Position numbers and translations under genes: made by a program. This document shows, piece by piece, positions 33,658 through 45,330 of a stretch of 64,000 bases of DNA. Under the pieces are notes generated by a model, which worked only from the letters and a program-made list of their open reading frames with translations, did no database searches and was not told the origin of the DNA. Every line of letters starts with the position of its first letter. Positions within the stretch are counted from its first letter, which is position 1. The stretch comes from Trichobilharzia regenti (Eukaryota > Platyhelminthes > Trematoda > Strigeidida > Schistosomatidae): positions 57,175,112 to 57,239,111 of the forward strand of contig OX235265.1 of assembly GCA_944472135.2 (NCBI GenBank). The letters run 5' to 3'.

Positions 33658-33945
33658 CTAGCTGGACTTGCTTGTTTTGAACACAGAGCACTGGTTGTTT
33701 GAGGCGAACTGCAATAGCCTCTGCTGTTTGGAGCATGCGGTGCTTCGATGATTTTGGCAGTATATTAGGCACCGGTAGATTATAGAGAAGGATTCTTCCA
33801 CTCTGGCTTTGTGGCCGGTTTGCACCAGAAGGTCCAATATCGAACTGTTAATGGTTTTGACACATTTGATCATAGGGAATAATAAGAAGACAATTGTAGC
33901 GAAGAAAATTTTCTTTTCGACGAAATCATCAACTAGCCTGTACAT
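33658..33945 (-). pseudogene. PLE C-terminal coding remnant
   Basis: The frame reads LDLLVQTGHKARVEESFSIIYRCL, then a decayed RSTACSKQQRLLQFA and NQCSVF. It aligns with HLVNTDH, SFKVIYRVK and LCIAEALAIHMEKPELC of 30989-31633. The first 35 codons lie in the terminal repeat and are probably not original coding. Confidence 0.65.
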
Positions 33946-34358
33946 TCGTGTATTTATAATAAGTGGGTGGGAAAGTTCCAGGATAATTTCCGGTTAAGCG
34001 TCAAATTAATAAAATTACAATTAGGAATTAAAATGTCATAACAACAGGGGGAATAGATAAAACTCAAACAAAGTAGCATCAAAATTATTGGGAAGATTTA
34101 CATGTTGTGCAATTAGGAGTTAGGATTAAGTAAATCTTCTCAATAATTTTGATGCTACTTTGTTTGAGTTTTATCTATTCCCCCTGTTGTTATGACATTT
34201 TAATTCCTAATTGTAATTTTATTAATTTGACGCTTAACCGGAAATTATCCTGGAACTTTCCCACCCACTTATTATAAATACATGAATGTACAGGCTAGTT
34301 GATGATTTCGTCGAAAAGAAAATTTTCTTCGCTACAATTGTCTTCTTCTTATTCCCTA
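33873..34358. repeat. Near-perfect 228-bp inverted repeat (hairpin-capable)
   Basis: Arms differ at roughly four positions by eye, with a 30-bp loop at 34101-34130. Each arm carries TTGATGATTTCGTCGAAAAG (or its complement), a hammerhead-like PLE motif in which GAAA is followed by AAGAAAATTTTCTT. Confidence 0.92.
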
Positions 34359-35954
34359 GAATGAGGAAAATAGAAGAGGTAAAATTGTAGCTGTCCATTA
34401 ACACAAAGTTACAAAGATGATGCCAATAAGTTATTCAGTCATTTTCTCTATACAATTCACGTTTGGATTGCTTTATGATTTTCACTTTAACAAAAAGTAA
34501 TCCTGCCTTGTACCTACTTATGGCGCTATTACTGCGTAATCTTTTACCTTCTGTTGATTTAATGATCATTGCAGGTGGATGCAGTCAAAATTCTCAGTCC
34601 CTGACTTTTTCTCTGATTACATAGCCAACGCAAACTAATTTCTTCAAATCTTCAACAATACTTATCTTTTAGACAAGAGCTTCAGGATATTAGATCTTAA
34701 GTTTGCTATAAGAGAACTACATTTTTCGCCTTATCAAATAAAATTTTCTCTGTGCTGTATGTGTGAAGTTCTTAACCCATGAAACGTGCTTATATAACCG
34801 ACATCGGATGCATTAGAGTATCCTTCGCCATACAATGATCACTTCATAGAGTCCCTTAGGAAAAATGTTATTATATTGATAGTGATAATTAGATGTTTGC
34901 ATAAAAGTGGAAGAAAGAAAGAAAATGTTCTGGAATTAGTTGTATTCGCTGAACTGGACGGGTGAGTGCAGAGGGAGTTCCTTATTACGAAGTAGCGGTT
35001 TTCATGAATTTCAGAAGGAAAGAATAATGCATGAAGTTATCTTCGCCATCAGAAATCATCAGATTACAATTGTTGACACTTTCAAAGACAAGCTTATGAA
35101 TTATGTTTAAAGCTGAAAAATCGCTGGTTGGTTTTTTAATGTAACCGTTAGCTTCTTCCTGAAAGTATCCTACTTCTTACACAGACTATATACTGAACAA
35201 AGTTCATCGGCAAATATTTTGGTATTTCTAAATGTCAGCTAATTTTTTCTTCCACCTCTATTTCATATTAAAAGGTGAATGCAATTTTTTCCATTCACTT
35301 TATTAGCCTTGATATTATTATTTCTTTGTTAACCTTTCTGACTTCATTTCCACTTTTCATTCAGGCTTCTGTTGACTACTACAAACAATTTCACACTCTC
35401 TTTACAAACAAAGAGCAAATAAAAAAGGAACAATAAGTAGATTTATTATTCGACTTACAATGAAACAAAAACACACAAATTTTTAGAAGACTTATGACAT
35501 GGCCAAATACGAAAAGCAACTATAAATTAATTCAGCTGTCTTTACACAAGTATCTGAGAAAATAATAGTAATAATAATCATAGTAATAATAGCTTTAATC
35601 TAGGCAATATTTTTGAATGTAGTTAGGAATTCTTAGTGGGTTCTCTTGTTAAATTTTCCCTCCAACTATAACATTTTTAGATAATGTAATAATCCGCAAT
35701 ATGTCATCTGATGTAAAATATTTTGTATCTAAATAACCCTAGAACCTCAATTCTGTTGAAAAATGCATGAGAGTAGGTGCAAAACTGTCTAGAAATACGT
35801 GGGAATGGATAAACAAAACCCCCATCATTTTGACATAAGTGAATAAAGTAAACTTGACGCATTATATTACATACAAAATTTGACAGCTGAGTGAATTGAT
35901 CAGGTCGTCTTGAAAAATGATACTGACTAAAGACTTCACTTGTTAGCTACCCAC
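34359..35954. other. AT-rich stretch, nothing recognised
   Basis: No supported coding or repeat feature. Confidence 0.4.
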
Positions 35955-36166
35955 AAGATAAACACAGTGTTTATTTTATTTTTTTGATTGATTTACAGCT
36001 TGATTCCACACTGTATTTTCGGTACAAGTATGGAATTTTCAGCATGGATATCGGTAGCCCAAATTTTGCAGGCCGACCATAGATATCAGGTGTGCGTCGG
36101 AAGGAGATCGAACCTCGGACCATGTGCATGGTCGGCGAGAGTCCTAACCACTGTGCCACCGACGCA
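35955..36166 (-). mobile_element. tRNA-like SINE family B
   Basis: On the minus strand: GTCGGTGGCACAGTGGTTAG (box A TGGCACAGTGG), CATGCACATGGTCCGAGG, box B GGTTCGATCTC, then the body shared with 12695-12893 and 59410-59625 and an A-rich 3' end. Confidence 0.85.
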
Positions 36167-37219
36167 CCGTCGCAAGTGAATAACTTTAGTACCATCCAAT
36201 TATAGCAATAATTTTGCCGATGTTTCCAATGAAGATATTTTTTATAATCAAGACTATAGATTTTCTGGGGCTGGTAGGCGTGTTGTATTTCTTTTGTTGG
36301 TCTCTGAGACTAGCTTCACATAAGTGAGCCTTACCATTTCTGTCTAGGCGTTGACTTTAATACTGTTTCAAAAATATATTAGTCGAAGTGACTATGGATA
36401 GAGGTTCCATAGGGGAATCACATTAGTAACTAATATAAAAGATCTTTTATATCTATATAATACAACATATCCCCTTGATGATCTTTATCAAATGCAGAGG
36501 AATGAGATCTGCAGTATAAAATGTGCATATTCTATTTCGAGGCTTTTTCTCAACTGCAGTCAGTCTAAAATATACGTAGTATTCACAAAATAAGATATTT
36601 TTTTTTATTATACTTGCAAAAGTTTGGCATGAGAGCCGTAATTTAAGGGAGCAGAAGTGGATGAAATGTGGTGATGCGATCAGTTACAAATAACAGGAGA
36701 AGAAAGTAGCCATTAATCATAAGAGGTTTTGTCAGTTGACTTGACAACGAAAATACCAACTGAACAGCAACGTACAGGGAAAAAAACGTTTACATGGTAA
36801 TATAAAAGAGGAAAGAACTTCAAAATCATTTGAAATCATTTGGGTGATGTAGTATAAATAGTGAAGTCAAAAAATAATCAGAAAACAATACATATTAACA
36901 TAATAAGTAAAAAAATGGTTACTACAGTGGACTGAGATTAATCACTGCTTTTTTCTGTAAACACAAGTTTGATGGGAATGGATTCAGCAAATCGAAGATG
37001 CTAGGGTTTGAATACTTTTTTATTTTACAAAATCACACCCTTTTTTGTCTGTATCCCCCCCCTTTAAGTAGCATTTAACAGGATAAATAGCTTTTTCACC
37101 TACTTTTGTATAGCCCCTTAAATCAGTAAGCTCTTGAACAAAACTGTTCTGATACTATCTCAGATAGCTGACAGCTAGTAGACATTCGGGTTGTGAGGTG
37201 AACCCGCTTAGCATTCACC
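36167..37219. other. AT-rich stretch, nothing recognised
   Basis: No supported feature. Confidence 0.4.
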
Positions 37220-37500
37220 AAAGTATCTGAAATCCAATAACCCGTGAATTCTAACTTATTTCAGTTTGTGACATAGCTCTACTGTTAACGAATGTGACCA
37301 ATGAACATTCACTTCGAATTAGACATGGTTGACCCCACTGACTCCGCTTTTCATTTAAATCTCTGGACATCGGTCTACTAGCTATTAATGAATTTGGCGG
37401 TTATGGGTTCTAAATGCTGAAGAGTTTCAAACTAGAACGAAACTGTCGTCCAGTGGTCCTTGGTTTTCAAAGATTCTCTGATTGATTTTGGTTTATGACG
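37220..37500 (+). mobile_element. Decayed family C ribozyme SINE
   Basis: The left part resembles the upstream module. The tRNA-like head is mostly lost. The hammerhead region at about 37411-37455 keeps the core CUGAAGA, stem II GUUU/GAAC (partly wobble), GAAA and stem III AC/GU around UGUC. Stem I is reduced to about two pairs, so a self-cleaving fold is doubtful. The tail ATTCTCTGATTGATTTTGG follows. Confidence 0.55.
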
Positions 37501-39712
37501 AGATCTACATTTAAATTTATTTATTAACGTTTAACTTGAATATTTCGAATAACTTTTTATTCATATCTACAGTGTTTACTGATAAGGAAAAATAAAGAGG
37601 ACTTAGTACAATTGAGAATCATATAAACACATTTAATTAGAAAAGTAAGGAACTGGGAAATTATGAGACAAAGGCTTAAGGAATGAGGAGAATACAGATG
37701 TGTCAGATTATGTCTTCGACGAAGATATGGCATTAATGCATCTGCATCACAGTGATACATTCTGTGCCATATCGCACCTAACCTTAGATAGCATAACTAC
37801 TTAATCATACGGCACGCGAAAGTCCAATAACAGTTTTGTTTGGACAGTATTTTTCTCTTTTAAGACTAAATTAGACGCCTAAATCTCCGAAATCATGTAT
37901 ACTGGTTGTGTGTATAATACTTTCTAACTGACCATGTAAGAAGAAATATATCAGTACACTAAGATTATGTATTCTTATCTTACAAATGCTGTGTGTATAC
38001 ATTTCTTGTCATTGTAGGCTTTTGACCAGTCAGGTTTCTTATGCAACTGCAGATAAGGTGGCACACAGACAGCTGTATCTTTCATACTGAATCAGAGAAA
38101 ATGAATCATTCAGGTGATACTTTAAAAGTGCAGAAGAGAAATATATTGGTTAAAAAAAACTTATAAAACACCAGTAAACAAGGATTTATCAATTAATCTC
38201 AGGCTACTTTTAGCGTCACAAATTAACACTCCAGTCTGTTTACTAAACACAGTGAGATAGTAATATTTACTGAGAGTACTGTTCAAATGTGTAATGCACA
38301 TTTTACTTATTTTAGTAAAGTACAAATTTGCCACGTTATGGGCACCAAGAGATGCGCTACACAAAATTCTCATCGTTTGTGCAAAGACTGGGATACTGCC
38401 TAGACTCTCAGACCGAAGCATATGGTTGCCTTAAGCGACCACGCTCGGGCCTTCGGCTTGAAGTTTGACACATAAAGCAGTGGAACAGAGTAAAGAACTA
38501 CATTCTCATGGTGTCCGGTGTCTCAAACACATTTATACATCGTTCAATTTTTTCGGATTTTGCAGCCCATGTACGTCATGGGTTTGAAATCAGGGTTTTT
38601 AAGCTCCTCTAGGTAGAGCAGTAGTCCGTTTACATTTCCCCTTTCACTTTGGTGTGGTAAACCCCAGTCTCGTGAAGGCAGTGCATAGTAGTTACCTGGC
38701 AGAGGCCATGAATGCGTGGTCACATGAGAGCATTTTGACAAGAAGTTCGAAGTCTACGTACCCTTGAGCGTAATAAGAAAATATGCACTAATAAAAAATT
38801 ATAGAACTAGAAAACCTTCACAATATAGTGAACATTTATTATTTTAACTATGTGTACAACCAGTATTTGGCTCAATTCTACCAACTAAAGCAAGTCATGT
38901 AAGCAAGTGCCAATATATACGATGGAAATAAAGTTATAATGTTCAAATTCACTCTTATCAAAATGTATCCATCGGGAAGTGTTTATATTATTATATTTAC
39001 AATATCTTGGACAACACATGCATATACGTAGACATACATTTACACCATAACTGACTACATCCTATTTTTTATAGCGAATTATTAAAGAAGAGTTTCTGGA
39101 AAACAACAATTCACAAACAGACTTATGAAATTAGTCATCTTTTGGCTGGTAATCAATAGATATGTTGTTCTCATTTCTGGAGATTATATAAAAACGCAAT
39201 TCAACTGTTGTAAACATCAATTTAAAAAAAATGTATAAGTAAAATCAACTAAATGATGACTGATTTTTGTTGTAGTTGTACTGTGACCGCCTTACTTATT
39301 TATGATGTCTTTAGAACAACGACGAAGTGAAAATAAGTCTGACATCTGTGTAAAAGTTGACCTATAGGCTGACAGTTGGCTGATGAGACTGTCTACTTCC
39401 ATTGATAAACAAATTAACTAAATATTTCTCATAAAGGTAATTTCTCATTTGGAATCTTGTCGGAAGAATAATACAGGAAAAGTCGTATTTATTTATTTAT
39501 TTAACTAAGGATACAATTATTGACAACTGCGAATAATCAGACCGTAGATGTTATGAATTTCACCGGATACTTTGAGCGCCGAGCTAGATTATATCATTAT
39601 AAAATTACTTGAGATAATGTACCTACTTAGACAAGTATTTGTTTTTGCTTTTGCATGAAGGGTTGCCTCATGAAGAGTCCTTTTTATTCAATAGAAGATT
39701 CTTCTTCTTCTA
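37501..39712. other. Intergenic stretch, nothing recognised
   Basis: An open frame at 38544-38741 (minus) shows no known motif, although its base composition (38400-38760) is GC-richer than its surroundings. It may be an unrecognised repeat. Confidence 0.35.
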
Positions 39713-39865
39713 TTAACTTTATATGATTATGAGCAATAATTTGTGCTCGAAACGTCATCAGTTAATACGGCTGTACAACACTGTGTGATTTATCAAAATA
39801 AAATTTTATCCATAATGGAGTTATACTCTACCAAAGTGCCCAAGTTTTATATTTATATCTACAGT
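39713..39865 (+). repeat. PLE family 1 terminal repeat
   Basis: Nearly identical to 3640-3740 and 17575-17660: GAGCA hairpin, GAAACGTCATCAGTTAATAC, CAACACTGTGTGATTTATCA, then GGAGTTATACTCTACCA. No coding neighbour. Confidence 0.75.
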
Positions 39866-40489
39866 TTATTAATTTATGCGTAAATATTAATGCGTCATCT
39901 AATTGACGCTCCGCAGTCAGGCGGTTTTATTCACAACTTATCTGGTCATATATTTAGATAGTCTCATATAAAGATGAAACAGCTGTCCAGTATTCCTATG
40001 TAAATGTCGGCTTTCGAGAAAAATAACTAATTTGGAATCAGTCAAACCCACAATAACTTGTGTTAATCAATATCAATATAGTAAACAAAAATCCATGATT
40101 ATGAGTCTTTATAGCGCTTGAATAAACTTAATCGTAAAAATACACTTTCTGTAAATTATTGTAGTCAAATAATGGTCATGGCGCTATATAATGCTGACTG
40201 ACTCAAATGGATAGTTATTTGTCACTATAATCAACCAGTAGTTCTTGCTAGACAGACTGAAAAGATCCATTTCCATCTTTTGGGGCCGAGATCATCAGCA
40301 GTGTCCGCAGTTTTGACTCAGCCTAGACAGCCGAATCAGTCCGAAGCACCCGATTTCTGGCTAGCTATTTAGGTCTACTGTTAATACCTTAAATCAGATT
40401 CATAATTTAGAAATTAGTACACAGTTTAATTGTGAATACATTTCGGAATAAGTGGACTGTATGTAAGTATATACATATATATTATTTTT
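39866..40489. other. Intergenic stretch, nothing recognised
   Basis: No supported feature. Confidence 0.4.
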
Positions 40490-41260
40490 CCCTAAGGCTC
40501 CAGGCTGAATATAGGGCCTCACCAGTACTCCACCATTTCATCCTGTTCTCTACAGTCCTCTTCAGATGACTTCACGGTTTAACGTAAGCTCTCATCCCCT
40601 CACACGATCTCCTCCATGTCACACTCAAACGCCATACTCATCGTTTCCCATTAAGGATCCACTCGCCCCTCTGCCTAGCTGGTGCGCGACGTCACCCAAC
40701 CATCTCCTCAGTGTGTATCCGATCCATCTCCATTCCCCTCCTCATATTTGTTGTGCGATTCGTTTCTGATGGGTTCGTCCCCACCTCACTCCTTATTACT
40801 TATCCTCTCTGACTGGTCATCTGATATTCACTATCGAGCGATGGCGGCTGTCTGTCAGTAAAAATCTTCAGTAGCCTGTTGGAAATGCATTTTGTAATGA
40901 ACACTTCAAGTGTCAGAACCACATAGAAGCACTGACTTGACATTGGTGTTGTCAATCTGAATCGTGTTCTTTACAATGGGTGGAGTAGATTTTTACACTG
41001 ATTTCAGGTTAAGGAGAGCTTTTCTTCCTCTTCCACTCCGTGTTGTCTTCGACATCTTCATCGGTGCCGCCTGTATTTGAGAGAGTATTTCCTAGAAAGG
41101 TTAAAGCAGTGGTCTACTTGAAATTTCGCCTGTTGATGGTGATTCATTCTTGTTGTTGTTTGTCAGTAGGTTTCTTCACTTATGTTTTGTGCATGTTAAT
41201 TGGATGTCGAATCTTCTCTGTCTTGTTCATATGTTAACTTGTTGGTTTCCATATGTAGAA
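40490..41260 (-). pseudogene. RTE C-terminal remnant, near-identical inverse of 18602-19361
   Basis: On the minus strand it reads through the CAACAACAA run, thumb and C-terminal region to GGCCCTATATTC. It matches 18602-19361 at about 99% by eye, with the same stops and frame changes. The last about 25 bases of tail differ (GAGCCTTAGGGAAAAATAAT here). It has no intact coding potential. Confidence 0.85.
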
Positions 41261-41434
41261 ATTCAGTTTTTGTGTCAATAACCACTTACGCTGTTTAACA
41301 TGTTCCTTGAGATGAGTGAAATAGACAACTGCATAAATTTGTGCTGTTTTTAAATAGAAAACACAAATGTAAACATTCATTTGCAAATGGGCAAATAAAT
41401 ACATGGAAATAATAATACAAAATTTTGATACCAG

Positions 41435-41644
41435 GTAGATGTACTATTACTGCCCTCCTTTGGTTTAGTGATCTTCATTGTTATTTTGGCCTTGACTATG
41501 TTCTTTTAGCTTGACCTGAGTCTATTTTTTCACCCATTAATTTTATTATTTTCAAACATATATGTATTCCCATGACAAGTCCGTGTGTGTTCAGATTGTT
41601 CGAAATGTGTTGTGCAAATACACTACACGATTCAGACAAATTAC
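41435..41644 (+). repeat. PLE family 4 3' end and repeat R1, left part
   Basis: 41435-41530 matches the 3' UTR of the PLE at 28980-29220. 41568-41644 is the left part of R1, continued at 42078-42290 beyond a SINE insertion. It ends with the target duplication TCAGACAAATTAC at 41632-41644. Confidence 0.75.
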
Positions 41645-42077
41645 ATGGAGGATTTAATCATGAGCTGACATCAGTTAGAGAACCACTGGAAAACCTGGGA
41701 GTACTGGACAGCCGTTTCGTCCTAGTTTGGGACTCCTCAGCAGTACGCACCCACCGGGATTCGAACCCAGGACCTTCTGGTTACAAGGCGAGCTCGTAGA
41801 CCATTGAGCCACTGGGACCCGATCCAATGGTCCTTGGATTCTAACTTCTGCCAGTTCACGACATAGCGCGACCACTTCGCAATGTCTTCTTCGATGAGTT
41901 ACTGCCTCATCTTCGACCTGCTGTACCCTACTGGTCACGGCTTCCCACTAGAACCCCAGGTTAACTGCCTGAATAGGGCCAGTCACTAGTGAGCATCAGA
42001 TGAATTTTCAAGTATTAGTTTTTGTAGGGATTTTGTTTGATTGCATGGAGGATTTAATCATGAGCTGACATCAGACA
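41645..42077 (-). mobile_element. Family C ribozyme SINE inserted as 1.08 unit lengths with 13-bp target duplication
   Basis: Read on the minus strand: terminal block (42074-42045), upstream module (about 42040-41830), box A TGGCTCAATGG (about 41800-41810), box B GGTTCGAATCC (about 41760-41770), hammerhead (41701-41746), tail, then the terminal block again (41674-41645). The 30-bp block at 42045-42074 equals 41645-41674, so the unit is 400 bp and the insertion 433 bp. TCAGACAAATTAC flanks both sides (41632-41644 and 42078-42090) and occurs once at the empty site 17013-17025. Confidence 0.88.
41701..41746 (-). ncRNA. Hammerhead ribozyme, predicted intact
   Basis: Stem I: GUACUG (41746-41741) with CAGUAC (41706-41701), six pairs. 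Core: CUGAGGA (41740-41734). Stem II: GUCC (41733-41730), loop CAAACUA (41729-41723), GGAC (41722-41719). GAAA at 41718-41715. Stem III: A-U and C-G (41715/41708 and 41714/41709) closing loop GGCU. Cleavage is expected after C17 at 41707. All invariant core bases are present; position 7 (G here) is variable in the family. The two-pair stem III is the known weak point of schistosome hammerheads and may favour cleavage in dimers. Confidence 0.85.
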
Positions 42078-42290
42078 TCAGACAAATTACTTTGTCTGAA
42101 TTCATAAAAGGGAACTAATTGTTTCAATGTCAAATAAATCATAAATATAGTGATGAAGTCTGGCTGAGTAGTAGGTCAATTTTATATATAATTTATATAA
42201 TTTTATGCATAATTTTGGACAGTCAACGGATTTTAGAATATGTATATATATGACACATGCACAATAGTTTTTCAGAACGAGGTGATTTAA
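42078..42290 (+). repeat. Repeat R1, right part
   Basis: Starts with the second target duplication and is essentially identical to 17013-17225, diverging near 42290 after GAGGTGATTTAAAAA. Confidence 0.85.
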
Positions 42291-42354
42291 AAAATTTCTT
42301 TATTTAATTTTTTGTTTACACTAATTTTCAAGTGTTGGTTTGTAGAGATTTGAT

Positions 42355-42500
42355 CTTTTTCAGGATTTCATCATGAACTGACATCGGTTAGAGGAACACT
42401 GGAAAACCAGGCAGTACTGGACAGCTATCTGGTCCTACATTTGGACTTCGCAGCTGTGCCTGCTGGTGATCTCACAAGGGATCGAACCATGGGCCTTCAG
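42355..42500 (-). mobile_element. Decayed family C ribozyme SINE
   Basis: Minus strand: a box B-like GGTTCGATCCC is legible (about 42480-42490). The hammerhead region at about 42415-42465 keeps CUGUCCAGUAC at the cleavage side but has lost GAAA and the core. The head is truncated at about 42500. Confidence 0.65.
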
Positions 42501-42750
42501 GGCTATTACCTTTTTGTACAACAGATATTTTTCACAGTAGCAAGAGAAGATTGAAGACAAAGAAATAGGAATCAAGACACTCCGGTATTGTAATATCTGA
42601 TTTTGAATTATCCAACAAAAATAATAAGCTGTGTGTGTGTATCCACAGACTTCGGGTGCAGTTTTAGAATGCTGAATACAAAGACTGGCCATCGACTTAA
42701 TGGATGCAACTATTCAATTTCAGCATTCACGAATCTACCATATTTGTTTA

Positions 42751-42781
<31 letters not shown>

Positions 42782-45059
42782 CGAATTGCAGTTATCACTT
42801 TGGTGCAATTCTTGACCGCATCTAAAATTTTGTGAAATACATTGAAAAGGGATAGTTTAGTAGAGAATATTCTTTTCGTAACTTCTTCTCTTCAAGCCGT
42901 ACACTGAACTAATTTTCTCAAAGGACATGGAGATGTCTATAAAGTAAAGCTGTTAATTTCATTTGGTAGTACGACATGAAATTACGTATCAAGAAGAACA
43001 GTGGATAAATTACGAAGCTTACGTAATCTATAAGCACTAAATGGTGATTATCTCTCAGAAATGATTGTCATTAGAACTGCACACATTCGAAAACAAGAAT
43101 ATTGTTCATAAGAGAAAAAATATTCAGAATATCTATAGAGTATATTTTAAAGTTATAAGTTTGACAAGAAAGAAGGAGACAAGACAAAACGAATGAATAT
43201 GGATAACATTCTAGATTATTGTACAAGTTAAATAAAGGTGTAAGCTCATATTATAAAAGGGATTGGCAGACGCTTCTGTATACACAGCTCAGGATTTCTC
43301 TTTTGTGTGGCAACAGCCTCCACTGTAGACAGAAGACGCACCTGAGACCCCTTTGGACAACTTTAGCCTACCGTATATATCACTCTAAAAGATCTTATTA
43401 ATGAGGTATGATGTAATAAGAACAAGGCGCTGATGAATGGAGCTATTGATTCAATTAATTCCCCTTTTTAACAACCATATTGGGAGTCGTTCTTGTGCAC
43501 GTCTAGACAGTATTCTACTGTTATGGCTTATGCATTCATTTCCACAGGAGCAAGTGAACTGATATCTACACTTGGATTTTATCAACAGTGAAACACTGTG
43601 TTTGACATTCTGATTAATAAAAGTTTGTATGGAGAGGTTGAGATATAGGAATGCGGTGAATAATGTTTTTCAAACTGCTTTCGATAATCTGCTTGAGGGA
43701 ATTCTAGCTGAAATTCACTGGTGACACGACAGGTGAAATGAAGTCATTCAACAATGATCAATAGGTATCGGAAATCGTAGCAGATAGAAATCTGATATCA
43801 TCAATGTAAGCTAATAACGTCTATGCATTATACTTACAACCACTCTAAGCATCGAATTTCATCCTATCACTTTTCATCTGTAAGAAGTAAATCATTCCGA
43901 AATGATAGTAGTAGTTTAAACCGCATAGTTTGGGATATTGAAGCATTCAAGGTTCATGCAAACTATACCATTATTTTTTAAACCCAAGAATGCTGAAACC
44001 GAGCCATCATAATGTGACAATATAGTTATTTATCAAAGGATCTTAGAACGCGACAACTGAAATTCTTTTATGGGCGTACACGATGAATGAAAAGGTTGAC
44101 AAACACCAGTGACTAGTAGGACAGTCAACAACAATCTATGATGAATGAAGCTGTTTAAGTGGTCCACAGTACAAAGTCATACAGTATTTACAATAACTTC
44201 ACTATCTGACGGATCGATTTTCTTTTTTACATCTAAACCGAACCGCTATAAAATTACTTAAAATAATCCGAGAGAGTTCAGAAAATCAAAACACTCTTCA
44301 CTGTGTAAGCTTCAGATTCTTCAGTAGAATTAAGCAACATATTTTGTTGAAAATAACTGTATATCCCAAAAAAGACGCTTTGAGGAGACTATCAACAAAT
44401 AATATGAATTACTGATATCCATATCGATGTCGATGAGAGGGCATATACCTTAAACTAATTTACGCATAAAATGTTTATTGGAAGTTAGTTTTCAATTTGT
44501 ATTTTCGAATTTCGTATTTAATCTTTCTTCTTTATCAACATTTTTTCCACTTAAAGAAGCAGTTGTTTTAAATAAGCATTTGTGTAAGTCAAATCAGTGT
44601 AAAACAGTATAAGCTTCTTGTTATGGAAGATATTAACTCTTTACAATTATCTACAGATTACTTCGCTAGTCTTCTTATTGTCTACGAGTGTATGCTAATG
44701 AAAGTTTAAATGATTTTCGTAAGTCTTTGTTATCTGAGCATGGATAAGGCCGGGTCTAGTCTATCTGCATGCTAATCTACATATCGAGGCCTGGAAGACA
44801 GCACACCATAAAATAATTTTAAGAGATGACTAATACATTTTAGCGTAAAGAGTTATTTTCTACATGGATGTTTATTGCATACATTATGTTAATGTGACCA
44901 AAAAATAAGCAAACTGCATCAGAGATGACAGCTGATGAATTCATTATTGCATATATATATATATAATTTAGTCAGAAATGGAAAATTCACATACACCTGA
45001 TTAGTCCTCGTTATTTATCGAAAAACGAAGACTTTTCTTTGTTTGCTTTTACTGGACGG
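42501..45059. other. AT-rich stretch with an (AT)n tract
   Basis: An (AT)14 tract is at 42753-42781. Near 42865-42905 a short piece resembles the PLE family 3 motif (GAATATTCTTTTCG). An open frame at 43219-43401 has no known motif. Confidence 0.4.
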
Positions 45060-45330
45060 GACGATTGGTGTGTGTCAACACATCGGCTGGGCACTGTGAT
45101 GTGTATTTTAAATAAACTTGCTGTTATTTAATCGATAGTGACGAATAGTCGAATCCACGATACACGTTTAATCGTACTTTCGACACCCTAGTAAGGCGTA
45201 CTTCCACTCCGGTGACTGTTAGCGTTCCAACTGAGATTTGAAACCAGCACGTGTTATTTAAAACATCAAAAAGTCTTCCAATAGACAACTGAGCCACGAA
45301 AGTCACGTCTTTTACTACTGACATAGGTTG
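45060..45330 (-). mobile_element. Possible tRNA-like SINE or LTR fragment (unassigned)
   Basis: On the minus strand TGGCTCAGTTG (about 45285-45295) fits box A and GGTTTCAAATC (about 45236-45246) approximates box B, about 50 bp apart. Downstream runs a GC-richer body to about 45060 containing GTGGATTCGAC. On the plus strand AAATAAA (45109-45115) could be a poly(A) signal of an LTR. No second copy is in the window, so the class is open. Confidence 0.35.

Larger units (their letters stand above)
33640..34358 (-). mobile_element. Penelope-like element end with 228-bp inverted arms
   Basis: The minus-strand coding tail at 33658-33870 leads into a terminal repeat that is duplicated in inverse orientation (33873-34100 and 34131-34358), separated by 30 bp. 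The structure parallels 10809-12060 but the internal coding part between the arms is gone. Confidence 0.75.

Noticed and set aside
10790..34358. Inverted terminal repeats as evidence for DNA transposons
   Set aside because: The arms include PLE nuclease coding and 3' UTR, and no transposase is present, so they are PLE end inversions.
41750..41815. tRNA genes suggested by box A/B elements in the SINEs
   Set aside because: No cloverleaf with paired acceptor and anticodon stems can be drawn; these are tRNA-derived promoters of retroposons.
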